In this document: one piece after another, positions 8,325 to 17,904 of the stretch
Position numbering within the stretch: position 1 is the first letter of the stretch
Layout: each line of letters starts with the position of its first letter
NCBI RefSeq assembly: GCF_023195515.1
Contig: NZ_JALPKR020000002.1
Span: 3,449,001-3,513,000 of the forward strand
Length of the DNA: 64,000 nucleotides
DNA from: Variovorax sp. S12S4
GTDB taxonomy: Bacteria; Pseudomonadota; Gammaproteobacteria; Burkholderiales; Burkholderiaceae_C
Reading direction: 5' to 3'
Position numbers and translations under genes: made by a program
The notes under the pieces: model-generated
What the model saw: only the letters and a program-made list of their open reading frames with translations
What the model was told of the DNA's origin: nothing
Databases searched by the model: none

Positions 8325-8788
8325 CCAGCGACCCGCGCGATTTTGTCGCCCATGAGGCCGCATTGCTCGACGAACGGCGCTTCGACGACTGGCTGGCGCT
8401 CTTTGCCGACGACGGCCACTACTGGGTTCCATTGCTCGGCGCCGCGCAGGCCGATCCGTTCTCCCACAACTCGCTGGCCTACGAAGACCGGCTGCTGCTG
8501 CAGCTGCGTGTTGACCGGCTGAAAAATCCGCGCGCGCATTCGCAGCACCCCGCAAGCCATAGCCAGCATGTGCTGCAGCCTTCGCGCATCGAAAGCGAAA
8601 CGGGCGACGAGGTGCGCCTTCGCACGCCATTCCTCTACGTCGAAGCGCGCGGCGAATCCCAGATCTTGCTGAGCGGCACGGCCCGCCACCACCTGGCGCA
8701 GACGCCCTCGGGCTGGCGCATCCGCCAGAAGCGCATCGACCTGCTCAACGCCGCACGCGCATTGCCGGCCATCCAGTTGTTCATCTGA
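8321..8788 (+). CDS. Aromatic-ring-hydroxylating dioxygenase, small (beta) subunit
   Basis: This 155-residue protein of the SnoaL/NTF2-like fold is typical of Rieske dioxygenase beta subunits. The opening FVAHEAALLDERRFDDWLAL and the segment DDGHYWVPL are hallmarks, as is the C-terminal WRIRQKRIDLLN. The start at 8321 overlaps the alpha-subunit stop, so the two are translated together. The subunit is structural and contributes to holding the alpha3beta3 hexamer together; substrate specificity mostly lies in the alpha subunit. Confidence 0.9.
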   Translation: MTSDPRDFVAHEAALLDERRFDDWLALFADDGHYWVPLLGAAQADPFSHNSLAYEDRLLLQLRVDRLKNPRAHSQHPASHSQHVLQPSRIESETGDEVRLRTPFLYVEARGESQILLSGTARHHLAQTPSGWRIRQKRIDLLNAARALPAIQLFI

Positions 8789-8828
8789 GTTTTCCGTTCC
8801 TTCCATTCTTTCTCACTGGAGCTACGAC

Positions 8829-9992
8829 ATGAAGAGCCTGATGCTGACCTTGACGCGCGGTGCCATCGCCGCGGCGCTGACTGCCTGCGGCGTTGCGAGC
8901 GCGCTTGCGGCCGACCTCAAGGTCGGCCTGAGCGTGTCGCTCTCGGGCCCCAACTCTTCGTTGGGCGTGCCATATGCGAAGGGCATGCAGGCCGCGCTGG
9001 CCTACAAGCCCGAGATCAATGGCCGCAAGGTGCAGCTCATCGTGCTGGACGACGGCTCCGACCCGACGACCGCCGGGCGCAATGCGCGCAAGCTTGTCGA
9101 AGAGGAGAAGGTCGACGTGCTCATGGGCACGTCGGGCGTGCCGGCCGCCATCGCGATGGCGCAGGTGGGCCGCGACGCGAAGACACCGATGATCGGCCTC
9201 ACGCCGATCCTGCTCGATGCGAACGAGAACTCGTGGGTCATGACGGTCGCGCAGCCCACGCAGCTGATGATCGATGCGGTGGTCGAGCGCATGAAGCGCA
9301 ACAACGTCAAGACGGTGGGCTACATCGGTTTTACCGACGCCTGGGGCGACCTGGTCTACAACGCGCTCATGAAGGCCGCGCCCGAAGCCGGCATCAAGGT
9401 CGTGAGCAACGAGCGCTACGCGCGCGCCGACGCTTCGGTGACCGGGCAGGTGCTGAAGATCGTCGCGCTGCGGCCCGATGCGGTGATGACCGGCGGCGCC
9501 GGCACGCCGGGTGCATTGCCGTTCCTTGCGCTGCAGGAGCGCGGCTACAAGGGCGGCGTGTACGGCCAGCACGGCCTCATCAACCCCGACTTCGTGCGCG
9601 TGGTCGGTGCCGCCGGCCAGAATGCACTGATGCCCACCGGCCCGGTGATCGTCGCCGAGCAGTTGCCCGACAACTATCCGACCAAGAAGATCGCCACCGA
9701 TTTCCGCGCGGTGTTCCAGAAGGTGAACAACGCGCCGACCAGCGATGCCTTCTCGGCCTATTCCTTCGACGGCTGGCTGGTGTTTGCAGATGCCGCCTCG
9801 CGCGCCATGAAGAAGGCCGAGCCGGGCACGGCGGAGTTTCGCGTGGCGCTGCGCGATGCCATCTTCAGCACCAAGGAGGTGGTGGGCACGCACGGCGTGT
9901 ACAGCTTCAAGCCCGGCAGCCTCTATGGCGTGGACGAACGCGCCCGCGTGATCGTCAAGCTCGACAACGGCCAATGGAAGCTCGCACCTTGA
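8829..9992 (+). CDS. Branched-chain-type ABC transporter substrate-binding protein 3
   Basis: This is the third LivK-type periplasmic binding protein of the cluster, 387 residues, with a signal peptide cut near ALA/AD and the mature start DLKVGLSVSLSG. The core and C-terminus (GTHGVYSFKPGSLYG) match the other two paralogues. CTGGAGC about ten bases before the ATG serves as ribosome binding site. It is the copy immediately upstream of the permease genes (37-base gap), so it is the most likely dedicated partner of the LivH/LivMG/LivF transporter, with the other two widening the ligand range. Confidence 0.88.
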   Translation: MKSLMLTLTRGAIAAALTACGVASALAADLKVGLSVSLSGPNSSLGVPYAKGMQAALAYKPEINGRKVQLIVLDDGSDPTTAGRNARKLVEEEKVDVLMGTSGVPAAIAMAQVGRDAKTPMIGLTPILLDANENSWVMTVAQPTQLMIDAVVERMKRNNVKTVGYIGFTDAWGDLVYNALMKAAPEAGIKVVSNERYARADASVTGQVLKIVALRPDAVMTGGAGTPGALPFLALQERGYKGGVYGQHGLINPDFVRVVGAAGQNALMPTGPVIVAEQLPDNYPTKKIATDFRAVFQKVNNAPTSDAFSAYSFDGWLVFADAASRAMKKAEPGTAEFRVALRDAIFSTKEVVGTHGVYSFKPGSLYGVDERARVIVKLDNGQWKLAP

Positions 9993-10029
9993 ACCACCTG
10001 ATGACGACGACTTTGCCCGGGGGCTTTCT

Positions 10030-11085
10030 ATGACATGGGACGTGGCGCTGATCCTTGTCACCGACGGCCTCGCCAACGGTGCCATCTATCTGCTGGCCGG
10101 GCTCGGGCTGGTGCTGATCTTTTCCGTCACGCGGGTGGTCTTCGTGCCGTTCGGCGACATCGCGGCCTTTGCCGCACTGTCGCTCGCGGCCTTCGAAACC
10201 GGCCGAGTGCCGCCGACCATTGGCATGGTGGCCGTGCTCACGGCGCTGGCGTTGGCAACGGAAGTCGGCGGCCTGCTGCGGCGCGGTGAAGCCGCCCGCA
10301 TTCCCAAGGCGGTGCTGATGTGGGGCGTGTTGCCCGCGATTCCCTGCGTGCTGGCGTGGCTTGCGGCAAGGCCGGGGGTGCCGGTGGCGGTGCATATCGC
10401 GGTGGCGGTGCTGCTGGTGGTGCCCATCGCGCCGCTGCTCGCACGGGTGGTGTTCCAGCCGATTGCCGACGCTTCGGTGCTGGTGCTGCTGATCGTTTCG
10501 CTGGCGCTGCACTTCCTGCTCTCGGGCCTTGGCCTGTTGTTCTTCGGCCCTGAAGGCTCGCGCACCACGCCGCTCACGAGCGCGGTGTTCACGCTGGGCG
10601 ATGGGTTCACCGTCAGCGGCCAGGTGGTGCTGATGGTGGGCGCGGCCATTGTGTTGAGCGGGCTGTTCTTCCTGGTGTTCGAGCGTACGGTGGCCGGCAA
10701 GGCGCTGCGCGCGACGGCGGTGAACCGGGTGGGCGCGCGGCTGGTCGGCATTCGGCCGGTGCGCACCGCGCTGCTGGCCTACGGCTGCGCCTCGCTGCTG
10801 GCAGGGCTCATCGGCGTACTGATCGCACCGGTAACGACCATGTACTACGACTCGGGTTTCATCATCGGCCTGAAAGCCTTCGTGGCCGCGATCATCGGCG
10901 GGCTCGTGAGCTACCCGATGACGGCCGTGGGTGCGCTCGCCGTCGGTGTGGTGGAAAGCTTCGCGTCGTTCTGGAGCGGGGCGCTGAAGGATGTGATCGT
11001 GTTCAGCCTGCTCATACCGGTGCTCATGTTGCGCTCCTTCTTGGCCGCGCATTCCGAAGAGGAAGAAGACGAGGTGGACCAATGA
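10030..11085 (+). CDS. Branched-chain-type ABC transporter permease (LivH family)
   Basis: This 351-residue integral membrane protein begins with a LivH-like segment: GLANGAIYLLAGLGLVLIF, then VFVPFGDIAAFAAL. Many hydrophobic segments follow, and the cytoplasmic loop near GKALRATAVNRVGARLVGI is the coupling (EAA-like) region of LivH permeases. It is longer than the usual ~290 residues because of extra hydrophobic sequence around residues 60-130. The C-terminus ends in an acidic run ([11 protein letters not shown]). It overlaps the next gene by four bases. Confidence 0.88.
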   Translation: MTWDVALILVTDGLANGAIYLLAGLGLVLIFSVTRVVFVPFGDIAAFAALSLAAFETGRVPPTIGMVAVLTALALATEVGGLLRRGEAARIPKAVLMWGVLPAIPCVLAWLAARPGVPVAVHIAVAVLLVVPIAPLLARVVFQPIADASVLVLLIVSLALHFLLSGLGLLFFGPEGSRTTPLTSAVFTLGDGFTVSGQVVLMVGAAIVLSGLFFLVFERTVAGKALRATAVNRVGARLVGIRPVRTALLAYGCASLLAGLIGVLIAPVTTMYYDSGFIIGLKAFVAAIIGGLVSYPMTAVGALAVGVVESFASFWSGALKDVIVFSLLIPVLMLRSFLAAHSEEEEDEVDQ

Positions 11086-12872
11086 TGAACGGCAACCGCA
11101 AACGCATGGGCTGGATCGCCGTGGTGGTCGTCGTGCTGGCGCTGGTGCCGGCGGTGGCGGGCAGCTTCACGGTTTCGCTGCTCAACGACATCGGCATCGG
11201 CGCGCTGGTGGCGCTCGGGCTGGTGCTGCTCACCGGCGTGGGTGGGGCAACCTCGTTCGGGCAGGCGGCCTTCGTGGGCATTGCGGCCTATGCGACGGCG
11301 TGGCTCACGACCACGCAGGGCATGTCGCCATGGATCGGCCTCTTGTTCGCGCTGCTGCTCACCGGGCTGTCGGCCCTTGCCATCGGCATGCTCACGCTGC
11401 GGCTCGGCGGACACTTTCTGCCGCTGAGCACCATCGCGTGGGGCCTGTCGATCGCAATGCTGTTCGGCAACGTCGATGCGCTCGGGCGCCACACGGGGCT
11501 GTCGAACATTCCGGCGCTGCAGGTCGCGGGCTGGTCGCTGGCCGATCCGCGGTCGATGTACTACCTGATCTGGGTGGTGGTCGGGTTGGCCTGCCTGTTC
11601 AGCCACAACCTGCTGCAGTCGCGCCCCGGCCGTGCGATTCGCGGGCTGCGCGGCGGCGCCACGCTGCTGGCCAGCGTGGGGGCCGATGCCTACCGCGTGC
11701 GGCTTACGCTGTTTGTGACGGCCGCGCTCTTTGCGGGGCTGGCAGGCTGGCTCTATGCGCACATGAACCGCTTCGTGAGTCCGTCGCCGTTCGACGTGCG
11801 CGCGAGCATCGAGTACCTGCTGATGGCGGTGGCCGGCGGGCTCGGGCAGCTGGCTGGCGCGCTGGTGGGCGCGGCCCTGGTGCTGGTGTTGAAGAACGGC
11901 CTGCAGGACGTACTGCCCATGCTCACGCAGCGTGCCGGGCAGCTGGAGGCGGTGGCGTTCGCAACGCTCTTCATTCTGTTGCTGCACTTTGCGCGCGGCG
12001 GTCTCATGGGCCTGCTGCGGCGCTGGACGCGTCGCAGGGCCGGCTCGCAGGGTGCCTCGCGCTATGAAGCACCTGCGGTCGAACCGCTGCCGCACCGGCA
12101 ACTGCCCGCGCGCGGCACGCAGGTGCTGTCGGTGAAGGGCGCGGTCAAGCGCTTCGGCGGGCTGGTGGCGGTGAACGACGTGAGCTTTGAAGTGAATGCG
12201 GGAGAAATCATCGGACTGATCGGCCCGAACGGCGCCGGCAAGTCGACGATGTTCAACCTGCTGACCTGCACGCTGCCGATGAGCGCGGGCCAGGTGCGCT
12301 TTCTGGAGCACGACATCGCCGGCATGCCGCAGCGCCAGGTGGCGCGGCTGGGGCTGGCGCGCACTTTCCAGCACGTGAAGCTGCGGCCGCACATGAGCCT
12401 GCTCGACAACGTGGCGCTGGGTGCGCATTCGCGTACGCGCTCGGGTGTCTTGAAAGCCGGCCTGCGGCTGGACCGCACCGAGGAAAGGCAGATCCTGCAG
12501 GAGGCGCAGCGCCAGCTCGACCGTATCGGCCTGGGCGACCGCGCGCACGAGCTCGCGGGCAGCCTGCCGCTGGGCACGCAGCGCATTCTCGAAATTGCGC
12601 GCGCGCTGGCTGCAGACCCGGTGCTGCTGGTGCTCGACGAGCCCGCGGCAGGCCTGCGCCGCAAGGAAAAGATGGCGCTCGGAGACCTGCTGCGCAAGCT
12701 GCGCGAGGAGGGCGTGACCATCCTGATCGTTGAACACGACATGGACTTCGTGATGAAACTGGTGGACCGGCTGGTGGTGATGAACTTCGGCTCCAAGCTC
12801 GTGGAGGGCGTGCCGTCGGCGGTGCGCGCCGACGAGCGTGTGCAAGCGGCTTACCTGGGGAGCGTTGTATGA
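11082..12872 (+). CDS. Fused ABC transporter permease (LivM) and ATP-binding protein (LivG)
   Basis: This 596-residue protein joins a LivM-type permease (residues ~1-315, with the family motif [13 protein letters not shown]) to a LivG-type ATPase (~345-596). The ATPase has Walker [10 protein letters not shown] at ~382-390 and Walker [13 protein letters not shown] at ~517-528. Its signature motif reads LPLGTQR rather than LSGGQ or LSYGQ. The two are separate genes in E. coli. The linker around residues 315-345 is rich in Arg and Pro. The fusion fixes one ATPase to one permease half, so the transporter would be LivH + LivMG + LivF plus a binding protein. Confidence 0.9.
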   Translation: MMNGNRKRMGWIAVVVVVLALVPAVAGSFTVSLLNDIGIGALVALGLVLLTGVGGATSFGQAAFVGIAAYATAWLTTTQGMSPWIGLLFALLLTGLSALAIGMLTLRLGGHFLPLSTIAWGLSIAMLFGNVDALGRHTGLSNIPALQVAGWSLADPRSMYYLIWVVVGLACLFSHNLLQSRPGRAIRGLRGGATLLASVGADAYRVRLTLFVTAALFAGLAGWLYAHMNRFVSPSPFDVRASIEYLLMAVAGGLGQLAGALVGAALVLVLKNGLQDVLPMLTQRAGQLEAVAFATLFILLLHFARGGLMGLLRRWTRRRAGSQGASRYEAPAVEPLPHRQLPARGTQVLSVKGAVKRFGGLVAVNDVSFEVNAGEIIGLIGPNGAGKSTMFNLLTCTLPMSAGQVRFLEHDIAGMPQRQVARLGLARTFQHVKLRPHMSLLDNVALGAHSRTRSGVLKAGLRLDRTEERQILQEAQRQLDRIGLGDRAHELAGSLPLGTQRILEIARALAADPVLLVLDEPAAGLRRKEKMALGDLLRKLREEGVTILIVEHDMDFVMKLVDRLVVMNFGSKLVEGVPSAVRADERVQAAYLGSVV

Positions 12873-13600
12873 CCGCGATGCTGGAGATCGGCGATCTGCA
12901 TGTGTCGTATGGGCAGGTCGAGGCGGTGCGCGGCGTGTCGATCGACCTGCAGCCAGGGCAGATCATCTCGGTGATCGGGCCCAACGGCGCGGGCAAGACC
13001 ACGCTGCTGGCCGCCGCCATGGGCCTGCTGCCCTGCAAGGGCACGCTGCGCTTCGAGGGCGAAGACCTGCAAGGGCTCGATGTGGAAGCGCGCGTGGAGC
13101 GCGGCCTGTGCCTTGTGCCCGAGAAGCGCGAGCTGTTCGGCGAGCTCACCGTGCTGGACAACCTGCAGCTCGGCGCCTATGCCAAGCGGCTGCGCGGCGA
13201 TGCAATGAAGAAGCGGCTGCAATCGGTATACGACCGCTTTCCGCGGCTCGCGGAGCGCCGCGCGCAGCGCGCCGACACGCTCTCGGGCGGCGAGCGCCAG
13301 ATGCTGGCGGTGGGCCGCGCACTCATGTCGGCGCCGCGCCTGCTGATGCTCGACGAGCCCAGCCTCGGCCTTGCACCGCTCATCGTGCGGGACATTCTTA
13401 CCATCGTGCGCAAGCTGCGCGAAGACGGCGTGTCGATCCTGCTGGTGGAGCAGAACGCGCGCGCCGCGCTTGAAACCTCGGACCACGGCTACGTGCTCGA
13501 AACCGGCGAGATCGCGCTTTCAGGCGCTTCGGCCGAGCTGGCGAGCGACCCGCGGGTGCAGGCCACCTATCTTGGCGGAGGCACGCACGATGACGAGTGA
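12869..13600 (+). CDS. Branched-chain-type ABC transporter ATP-binding protein (LivF family)
   Basis: This 243-residue ATPase has Walker [10 protein letters not shown] at ~37-45, signature LSGGERQ at ~137-143 and Walker [14 protein letters not shown], all characteristic of LivF. The C-terminus ATYLGGG is also typical. The start overlaps the LivMG stop by four bases and the end overlaps the next ligase gene by eleven, so the transporter and ligase are one transcription unit. It would pair with the LivG half of the fusion protein to power import. Confidence 0.92.
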   Translation: MTAMLEIGDLHVSYGQVEAVRGVSIDLQPGQIISVIGPNGAGKTTLLAAAMGLLPCKGTLRFEGEDLQGLDVEARVERGLCLVPEKRELFGELTVLDNLQLGAYAKRLRGDAMKKRLQSVYDRFPRLAERRAQRADTLSGGERQMLAVGRALMSAPRLLMLDEPSLGLAPLIVRDILTIVRKLREDGVSILLVEQNARAALETSDHGYVLETGEIALSGASAELASDPRVQATYLGGGTHDDE

Positions 13601-15188
13601 ACCGCGCGCAGTGCCCCCGGCACAGCGAACGCTGCCGGCCATGCTGCAGCGGCAGGCGGCAGTGTTCGGTACGCGCCCGTTGCTGCGCATTGCGGGCTCT
13701 CGCTGGTCGCATGCCGATGCGGCAGAAGCAGCGGGCGCTCGCGCGGGCGCACTCGCGCAAGCGGGCATCGAGCGCGGAGACCGCGTGGCCGTGATGTGCG
13801 GCAACCGCATCGAGTTTCTGGAAACCTTTCTAGGTGCCGCTTGGATCGGCGCTTCGACGGTGCCGATCAACACCGCCTCCATGGGGCCGCAGATCGAGTA
13901 CTTCCTTTCACACAGCGAAGCGAAGCTGCTGGTCATGGAAGCCGGGTTTTTGAGCCGCCTGCAGGCCGCGGACCTCGGGCGAACGAAGCTCAAGGAAATC
14001 TGGATCGTCGGCGAGGCGGCCGGCGGCGAGCCCGCGGCGTGGCTCGCACCGGCCAGCGTGCGCGTGCTGGCGTATCCCTCCGGCGGCCCGGCTGCTGAGC
14101 CGGCCGACGTGCAGCCCGGCGATCCGCTGGCCATTCTGTATACCTCGGGCACCACGGGCCCGGCCAAGGGCGTGATCTGCCCGCATGCGCAGTATTTCTG
14201 GTGGGGCGTGAACAGCGCCGAGGTGCTCGGCGTGGCGACGGACGACGTGCTGTGCACCACGCTGCCGCTCTTTCACATCAATGCGCTCAACACCTTTGCG
14301 CAAGCCGCGCTGACGGGCTCCAAGGTTGTCTTTGAAACGCGCTTCTCGGCCTCGGGCTTCTGGCCTTCGATGCATGCGAACGGCGCCACCGTGGTCTACC
14401 TGCTGGGTGCCATGGTGCCGATACTGCTTGCGCAACCCGCGGGCGAGGGCGAGCGCAACCATCGCGTGCGCATCGGCCTCGGGCCCGGTGTGCCCGAGGC
14501 CGCCGGCAAGGCGTTTTTCGAGCGCACCGGCGTGCGCCTGCTCGAAGGCTACGGCTCCACCGAAACCAACTTTGCCATTGCCACCGCACCCGATTCGCCG
14601 CGCGGCGGCGTCATGGGGTGGCTGCGGCCCGGTTTCCAGGCGCGTGTTGCCGACGAGGGCGATGCGGAGCTGCCCGCGGGAGAAGCCGGCGAATTGCTGC
14701 TGCGCGCCGACGAACCCCATGCCTTCGCAAGTGGCTACTTCAACATGCCCGAGAAGACGGTCGAGGCCTGGCGCAATCTCTGGTTTCACACCGGCGACCG
14801 CGTGGTGCGCGACGCCGACGGAGCCTTCAGGTTTGTCGACCGCATCAAGGATGCGATCCGCAGGCGCGGCGAAAACATTTCTTCGTTCGAGGTCGAGCAG
14901 GTGCTGCTGAGCCATCGCAGCGTTGCGTCTTGCGCGGTGTACCCGGTGCGTTCCGAGCTTGCTGAAGACGAAGTCATGGCCGCGCTGGTGCCGCGCGAGG
15001 GCGAGCGCATCGATCCGCTGGAACTGATGAGCTTCTGCGAAAGCCGCCTGCCGTATTTTGCGGTGCCCCGCTATGTCGATGTATTGCCCGACCTGCCGCG
15101 CACCGAGAACGGCAAGGTTCAGAAGTTCAAGCTGCGCGAGCGCGGGGTAGGCGCGCAGACCTGGGACCGTGCGCTGAACAAGCGATAG
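13590..15188 (+). CDS. Acyl-CoA synthetase (AMP-dependent synthetase and ligase)
   Basis: This 532-residue class I adenylate-forming enzyme has the P-loop [11 protein letters not shown] at ~184-194, the adenine-binding segment [10 protein letters not shown], the hinge region [14 protein letters not shown] and the catalytic lysine in [10 protein letters not shown] near the C-terminus. It activates a carboxylate to its CoA thioester. The ATG at 13590 lies inside the end of livF. It is the second ligase of the cluster (the first is cut at the left edge), which suggests either two substrates or activation at two stages. Its tight linkage to the transporter suggests that the imported acid is its substrate. 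Confidence 0.9.
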   Translation: MTSEPRAVPPAQRTLPAMLQRQAAVFGTRPLLRIAGSRWSHADAAEAAGARAGALAQAGIERGDRVAVMCGNRIEFLETFLGAAWIGASTVPINTASMGPQIEYFLSHSEAKLLVMEAGFLSRLQAADLGRTKLKEIWIVGEAAGGEPAAWLAPASVRVLAYPSGGPAAEPADVQPGDPLAILYTSGTTGPAKGVICPHAQYFWWGVNSAEVLGVATDDVLCTTLPLFHINALNTFAQAALTGSKVVFETRFSASGFWPSMHANGATVVYLLGAMVPILLAQPAGEGERNHRVRIGLGPGVPEAAGKAFFERTGVRLLEGYGSTETNFAIATAPDSPRGGVMGWLRPGFQARVADEGDAELPAGEAGELLLRADEPHAFASGYFNMPEKTVEAWRNLWFHTGDRVVRDADGAFRFVDRIKDAIRRRGENISSFEVEQVLLSHRSVASCAVYPVRSELAEDEVMAALVPREGERIDPLELMSFCESRLPYFAVPRYVDVLPDLPRTENGKVQKFKLRERGVGAQTWDRALNKR

Positions 15189-15229
15189 GCCACATTCGCT
15201 AGAATCGTTCAGAACTAAACATTTCAGGT

Positions 15230-16006
15230 ATGCATGCAAATCCATTGAGCGGCCGCCACGCCCTGGTGACTGGCGCCGCGCGCGGCATCGGAGCCGAAAT
15301 CGCCCGCACCCTCGCCGCCGAAGGCGCTACGCTGACCTTGCTCGGGCGCGACATCGATTCGCTCCAGCGCGTGGCCGCCTCGCTCCAGGGCCAAGGCCAT
15401 GGTGTCGTGGCCGCCGACGTGGCCGATGCGCAAGCGGTGCAGGCCGCGTTCGCGCAGGCACGCGCCGGGCGAGGGCCCATCGCAATCCTGGTGAACAACG
15501 CCGGCGCCGCGGAAAGCGCTCCTTTTCTCAAGACCTCGGTCGAGCTCTGGCAGCGCATGCTGTCGGTCAACCTGACGGGCAGCTTCTTGTGCGCGCAGGC
15601 GGCACTGCCCGACATGCTCGAGGCGGGCTGGGGCCGCATTGTCAACATTGCGAGCACCGCCGGCCAGAAGGGCTATGCCTATGTGGCCGCCTACACGGCG
15701 GCCAAGCACGGCGTGATCGGCCTCACGCGCTCGCTTGCGCTCGAAGTGGCCCGCAAGGGCGTGACGGTGAACGCGGTATGCCCCGGCTATACCGACACCG
15801 ACATCCTGCGCGCGAGCGTCGCCAACGTGGTCGGCAAGACCGGCCGCAGCGAAGCCGATGCGCTGGCCGAGTTTTCCAACGTCAATCCGCAGCGGCGCAT
15901 CGTGCAGCCCGCCGAGGTGGCCGATGCGGTGCGCTGGCTGTGCGGCGAGGGCGCGGCCTCCGTCACCGGGCAGTCGGTATCGGTTTCCGGCGGGGAGGTC
16001 ATGTAA
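15230..16006 (+). CDS. SDR family oxidoreductase (3-hydroxyacyl-CoA dehydrogenase-like)
   Basis: This 258-residue classical SDR has the cofactor loop [15 protein letters not shown] at ~88, catalytic Ser142, Tyr155 and Lys159 (YTAAK), and the C-terminal [12 protein letters not shown]. In gene order it sits between a CoA ligase and a MarR/thioesterase pair, which fits oxidation of a hydroxyacyl-CoA to a ketoacyl-CoA. Its stop overlaps the MarR start by one base. A TAGAAT at 15200-15205 could be a -10 element but no matching -35 is evident. Confidence 0.86.
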   Translation: MHANPLSGRHALVTGAARGIGAEIARTLAAEGATLTLLGRDIDSLQRVAASLQGQGHGVVAADVADAQAVQAAFAQARAGRGPIAILVNNAGAAESAPFLKTSVELWQRMLSVNLTGSFLCAQAALPDMLEAGWGRIVNIASTAGQKGYAYVAAYTAAKHGVIGLTRSLALEVARKGVTVNAVCPGYTDTDILRASVANVVGKTGRSEADALAEFSNVNPQRRIVQPAEVADAVRWLCGEGAASVTGQSVSVSGGEVM

Positions 16007-16533
16007 TGCGCAACGATGCCTCGCACGCCGCGCTCAGCGATGCCGAAGAACTCGGCCACGAGGCGCGCGCGGGCCGTGAAGACCACGCCATGCTCAAGCT
16101 GTGGCTGCGCATGCTCGCAAGCACCACGCAGATCGAGGCCGAAATTCGGCGCCGGCTGCGCGAGCGCTTCGGCATTTCGCTGGCGCGCTTCGACTACATG
16201 GCGCAGCTGTATCGCTACGAAGAAGGCCTGAAGATGCGGGTGCTGTCGCGCTACCTGATGGTCACGGGCGGCAACGTTACCGGCCTCACGGACGAGCTCG
16301 AGCGCGACGGCGTGGTGGCGCGCGCACACAGCCCCGACGATCGCCGCTCGTGGATCGTGAGCCTCACGCCCAAGGGCCGCGCCAGCTTCGAGACCATGGC
16401 CAAGGAGCACGAGCAATGGATTCTCGAAATGTTCTCGGGCCTCGACATGAAGACCGTCAAGCAGATGCATGCGCAGCTCGGTCAACTGCGCGTGCACGTG
16501 ATGCGCAGCGAGCCCTCGGGCGAGGAGGGCTGA
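16006..16533 (+). CDS. MarR family transcriptional regulator
   Basis: This 175-residue winged-helix regulator contains LRERFGISLARFDYMAQLYRYEEGLKMRVLSRYLMVTGGNVTGLTDELERDGVV (in pieces ~40-100) and the wing DDRRSWIVSLTPKG, both diagnostic of MarR. MarR proteins usually repress nearby catabolic genes and release DNA on binding an aromatic acid or acyl-CoA. It is embedded in the catabolic unit (one-base overlap with the SDR, one-base overlap with the thioesterase), so it is probably the local sensor for the pathway intermediate. Confidence 0.88.
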   Translation: MRNDASHAALSDAEELGHEARAGREDHAMLKLWLRMLASTTQIEAEIRRRLRERFGISLARFDYMAQLYRYEEGLKMRVLSRYLMVTGGNVTGLTDELERDGVVARAHSPDDRRSWIVSLTPKGRASFETMAKEHEQWILEMFSGLDMKTVKQMHAQLGQLRVHVMRSEPSGEEG

Positions 16534-16988
16534 TGACCGCAAGCCAGAGGGAAGCGCCCCAGGCCGAATTCCGCCGCACGCGGATGATCCGCTTTTCCGA
16601 CTGCGATCCGGCGGGCATCGTGTTCTACCCGCAGTACTTCGTCATGCTCAACGGGCTGGTGGAAGACTGGGTGAGCGAAGGGCTCGGCATCGACTACCAC
16701 GCGCTCATCTCGGAGCGGCGCGTCGGCTTGCCCACGGTGCGGCTGGAGGCCGACTTTCGCGCGGTGAGCCGCATGGGCGACCAGGTCGCGCTCGGCCTGT
16801 CGGTCGAGCGGCTGGGTTCACGCTCGATCTCGCTCGTCCTGCGCTGCTTCGAGCCGGCCGGCGGTGAACTGCGCATGCAGGTGAAGCAGGTGCTGGTGAC
16901 GACTTCGCTCGAGAGCCATCGCGCGGTGGAAATTCCGCAAGACTTGCGCGCGGCCATCCTGCGCATGTCGCCTTCTTCTGTTGCCTAA
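16533..16988 (+). CDS. Acyl-CoA thioesterase (4-hydroxybenzoyl-CoA thioesterase/YbgC type)
   Basis: This 151-residue hot-dog-fold protein has the motif DCDPAGIVFYPQYF near residue 20-33, whose aspartate is the catalytic residue of the 4-hydroxybenzoyl-CoA thioesterase/YbgC group. It would hydrolyse an aryl- or acyl-CoA to the free acid and CoA, either as the exit step of the pathway or as a safety valve for trapped CoA. It starts on the last base of the MarR stop codon and is the last gene of this + strand block. Confidence 0.87.
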   Translation: MTASQREAPQAEFRRTRMIRFSDCDPAGIVFYPQYFVMLNGLVEDWVSEGLGIDYHALISERRVGLPTVRLEADFRAVSRMGDQVALGLSVERLGSRSISLVLRCFEPAGGELRMQVKQVLVTTSLESHRAVEIPQDLRAAILRMSPSSVA

Positions 16989-16996
16989 GAAAAGGC

Positions 16997-17385
16997 TCAG
17001 GCCGGCGGCTCTTCGCCAGCGCCGTGTGCGCGCTGCTTGAGCCAGCCGCTGAGCTCTTTTTCCCCTTTGCGTTGGCCTGGCGCCAGGCCTCGCGCGCGGC
17101 CGCAATGAAGCGCTCTTCAGCCGCGTCGGGCACTTCGGAGGCGCGGTCTTCCTCGTCGAGCCAGCCAGTTTCCACTTCGCAATGCCGCTCGATCTGCCGC
17201 GCCAGGGTGTCGCCGATCGGCCGCGAGCTCTTGATCTGGCTCCACATGCTGGGGGAGATTTCGATCTTCCTGGCAAAGGCCTGGTCCAGCCCCTTGGCGG
17301 GCAGGCCGGCTGCAATGGCCCCTTCGAGAAAGCGGCGGTGCAGCGCAAGAACATTGCGGCGGCGCGCGACGGTGAGATTGGGCAC
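16997..17385 (-). CDS. Small HTH-type DNA-binding protein, frame probably broken near its 3' end
   Basis: The minus-strand gene starts at GTG 17385 and encodes ~110 residues with a helix-turn-helix-like segment (FARKIEISPSMWSQIKSSRPIGDTLARQIERHC), then WLDEEDRASEVPDAAEERF. In the frame as read, the protein would continue to 16705, antisense through nearly two thirds of the thioesterase gene, with low-complexity Ser/Ala-rich sequence. If the five-base T run at 17058-17062 had six bases, the protein would end KGKKELSGWLKQRAHGAGEEPPA with a stop at 16997, eight bases short of the convergent thioesterase. I therefore give 16997 as the intended end. It looks like a Cro/XRE-type regulator of unknown target. 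Confidence 0.6.
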
Positions 17386-17499
17386 TGTTTGAAAACGACG
17401 ACGAGGGGACGAGAACGATTGTCCCGGTTGTCGACGGTGCCGTAAACACTATTTACCTCCCGAAAGAGTAGGGAAGCGGCAGCCCCCAGAGCGGCAGGC

Positions 17500-17679
17500 T
17501 CAGCGGCTGAAGCCCCCGAAGACGCCGTAGGCGATGATCCCGGCGGTCGCAAGGCCGCCGACGATCAGGCAGATCACCTTGGTGGTGCGGCCGCTGCGGC
17601 GGCTTGAACGGGCCCAGTGCTCCGGACCGATCAGGTCGATGGGAACAGTGGGTTTGCCTAAGTCTGACGCCTTTTCCAT
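17500..17679 (-). CDS. Small single-pass membrane protein, hypothetical
   Basis: This 59-residue protein starts with MEKASDLGKPTVPIDLIGPEHWARSSRRSGRTTK and ends in one hydrophobic helix (VICLIVGGLATAGIIAYGVFGG). The ATG at 17679 follows TTCCTGTCATG-type context on the plus strand, i.e. an AGGAAA-like purine stretch is absent but CCTGT is close. A longer in-frame opening to 17829 exists, but its N-terminus would run through a terminator hairpin, so I prefer the short form. It lies upstream of the HTH gene on the same strand. No family recognised. Confidence 0.55.
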   Translation of the reverse strand: MEKASDLGKPTVPIDLIGPEHWARSSRRSGRTTKVICLIVGGLATAGIIAYGVFGGFSR

Positions 17680-17712
17680 GACAGGAAATATAGCGTAGCC
17701 CGCGGGGCGGAA

Positions 17713-17737
17713 CAAAAAAATACCCGCCGAGGCGGGT
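17713..17737 (-). terminator. Intrinsic terminator, minus strand
   Basis: On the minus strand a perfect 7-bp stem (ACCCGCC / GGCGGGT, two-base loop, 17722-17737) is followed by TATTTTTTT. There is no ordinary-length gene ending just before it, so it must end a short transcript that begins between about 17745 and 17890. Confidence 0.7.
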
Positions 17738-17761
17738 GCAACGAGCTTGAGCTTCGAAACT

Positions 17762-17806
17762 TTATGCGCCCCTGTCGCCGGAGTTCTTGTTCTTCTTGCG
17801 ATGCAT
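17762..17806 (-). other. Candidate micro-ORF or small RNA upstream of a terminator
   Basis: On the minus strand, ATG 17806 opens a 14-codon frame (MHRKKNKNSGDRGA, stop at 17762) that ends 25 bases before the terminator hairpin. The same frame is open upstream to a GTG near 17877, which would give 38 residues. It may be a real highly basic micropeptide, or the region may simply encode a small RNA. Nothing in the sequence decides between these. Confidence 0.3.
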
Positions 17807-17904
17807 GACAGCAACCCGCAAGATGCCATGCCAATCGCCTTTTCGGAGCGGGACAGGGCCGGATGCTGGTGAAATCACTTTAGAAAAGTGTGAAATATTG
17901 CCGT

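Noticed and set aside
16818..17552. A 244-codon minus-strand frame over the HTH gene.
   Set aside because: It is out of frame with the HTH-like protein, has no motif and overlaps two genes.
17680..17829. An N-terminal extension of the small membrane protein at 17500-17679.
   Set aside because: The extension runs through a strong terminator hairpin and its sequence is not protein-like.
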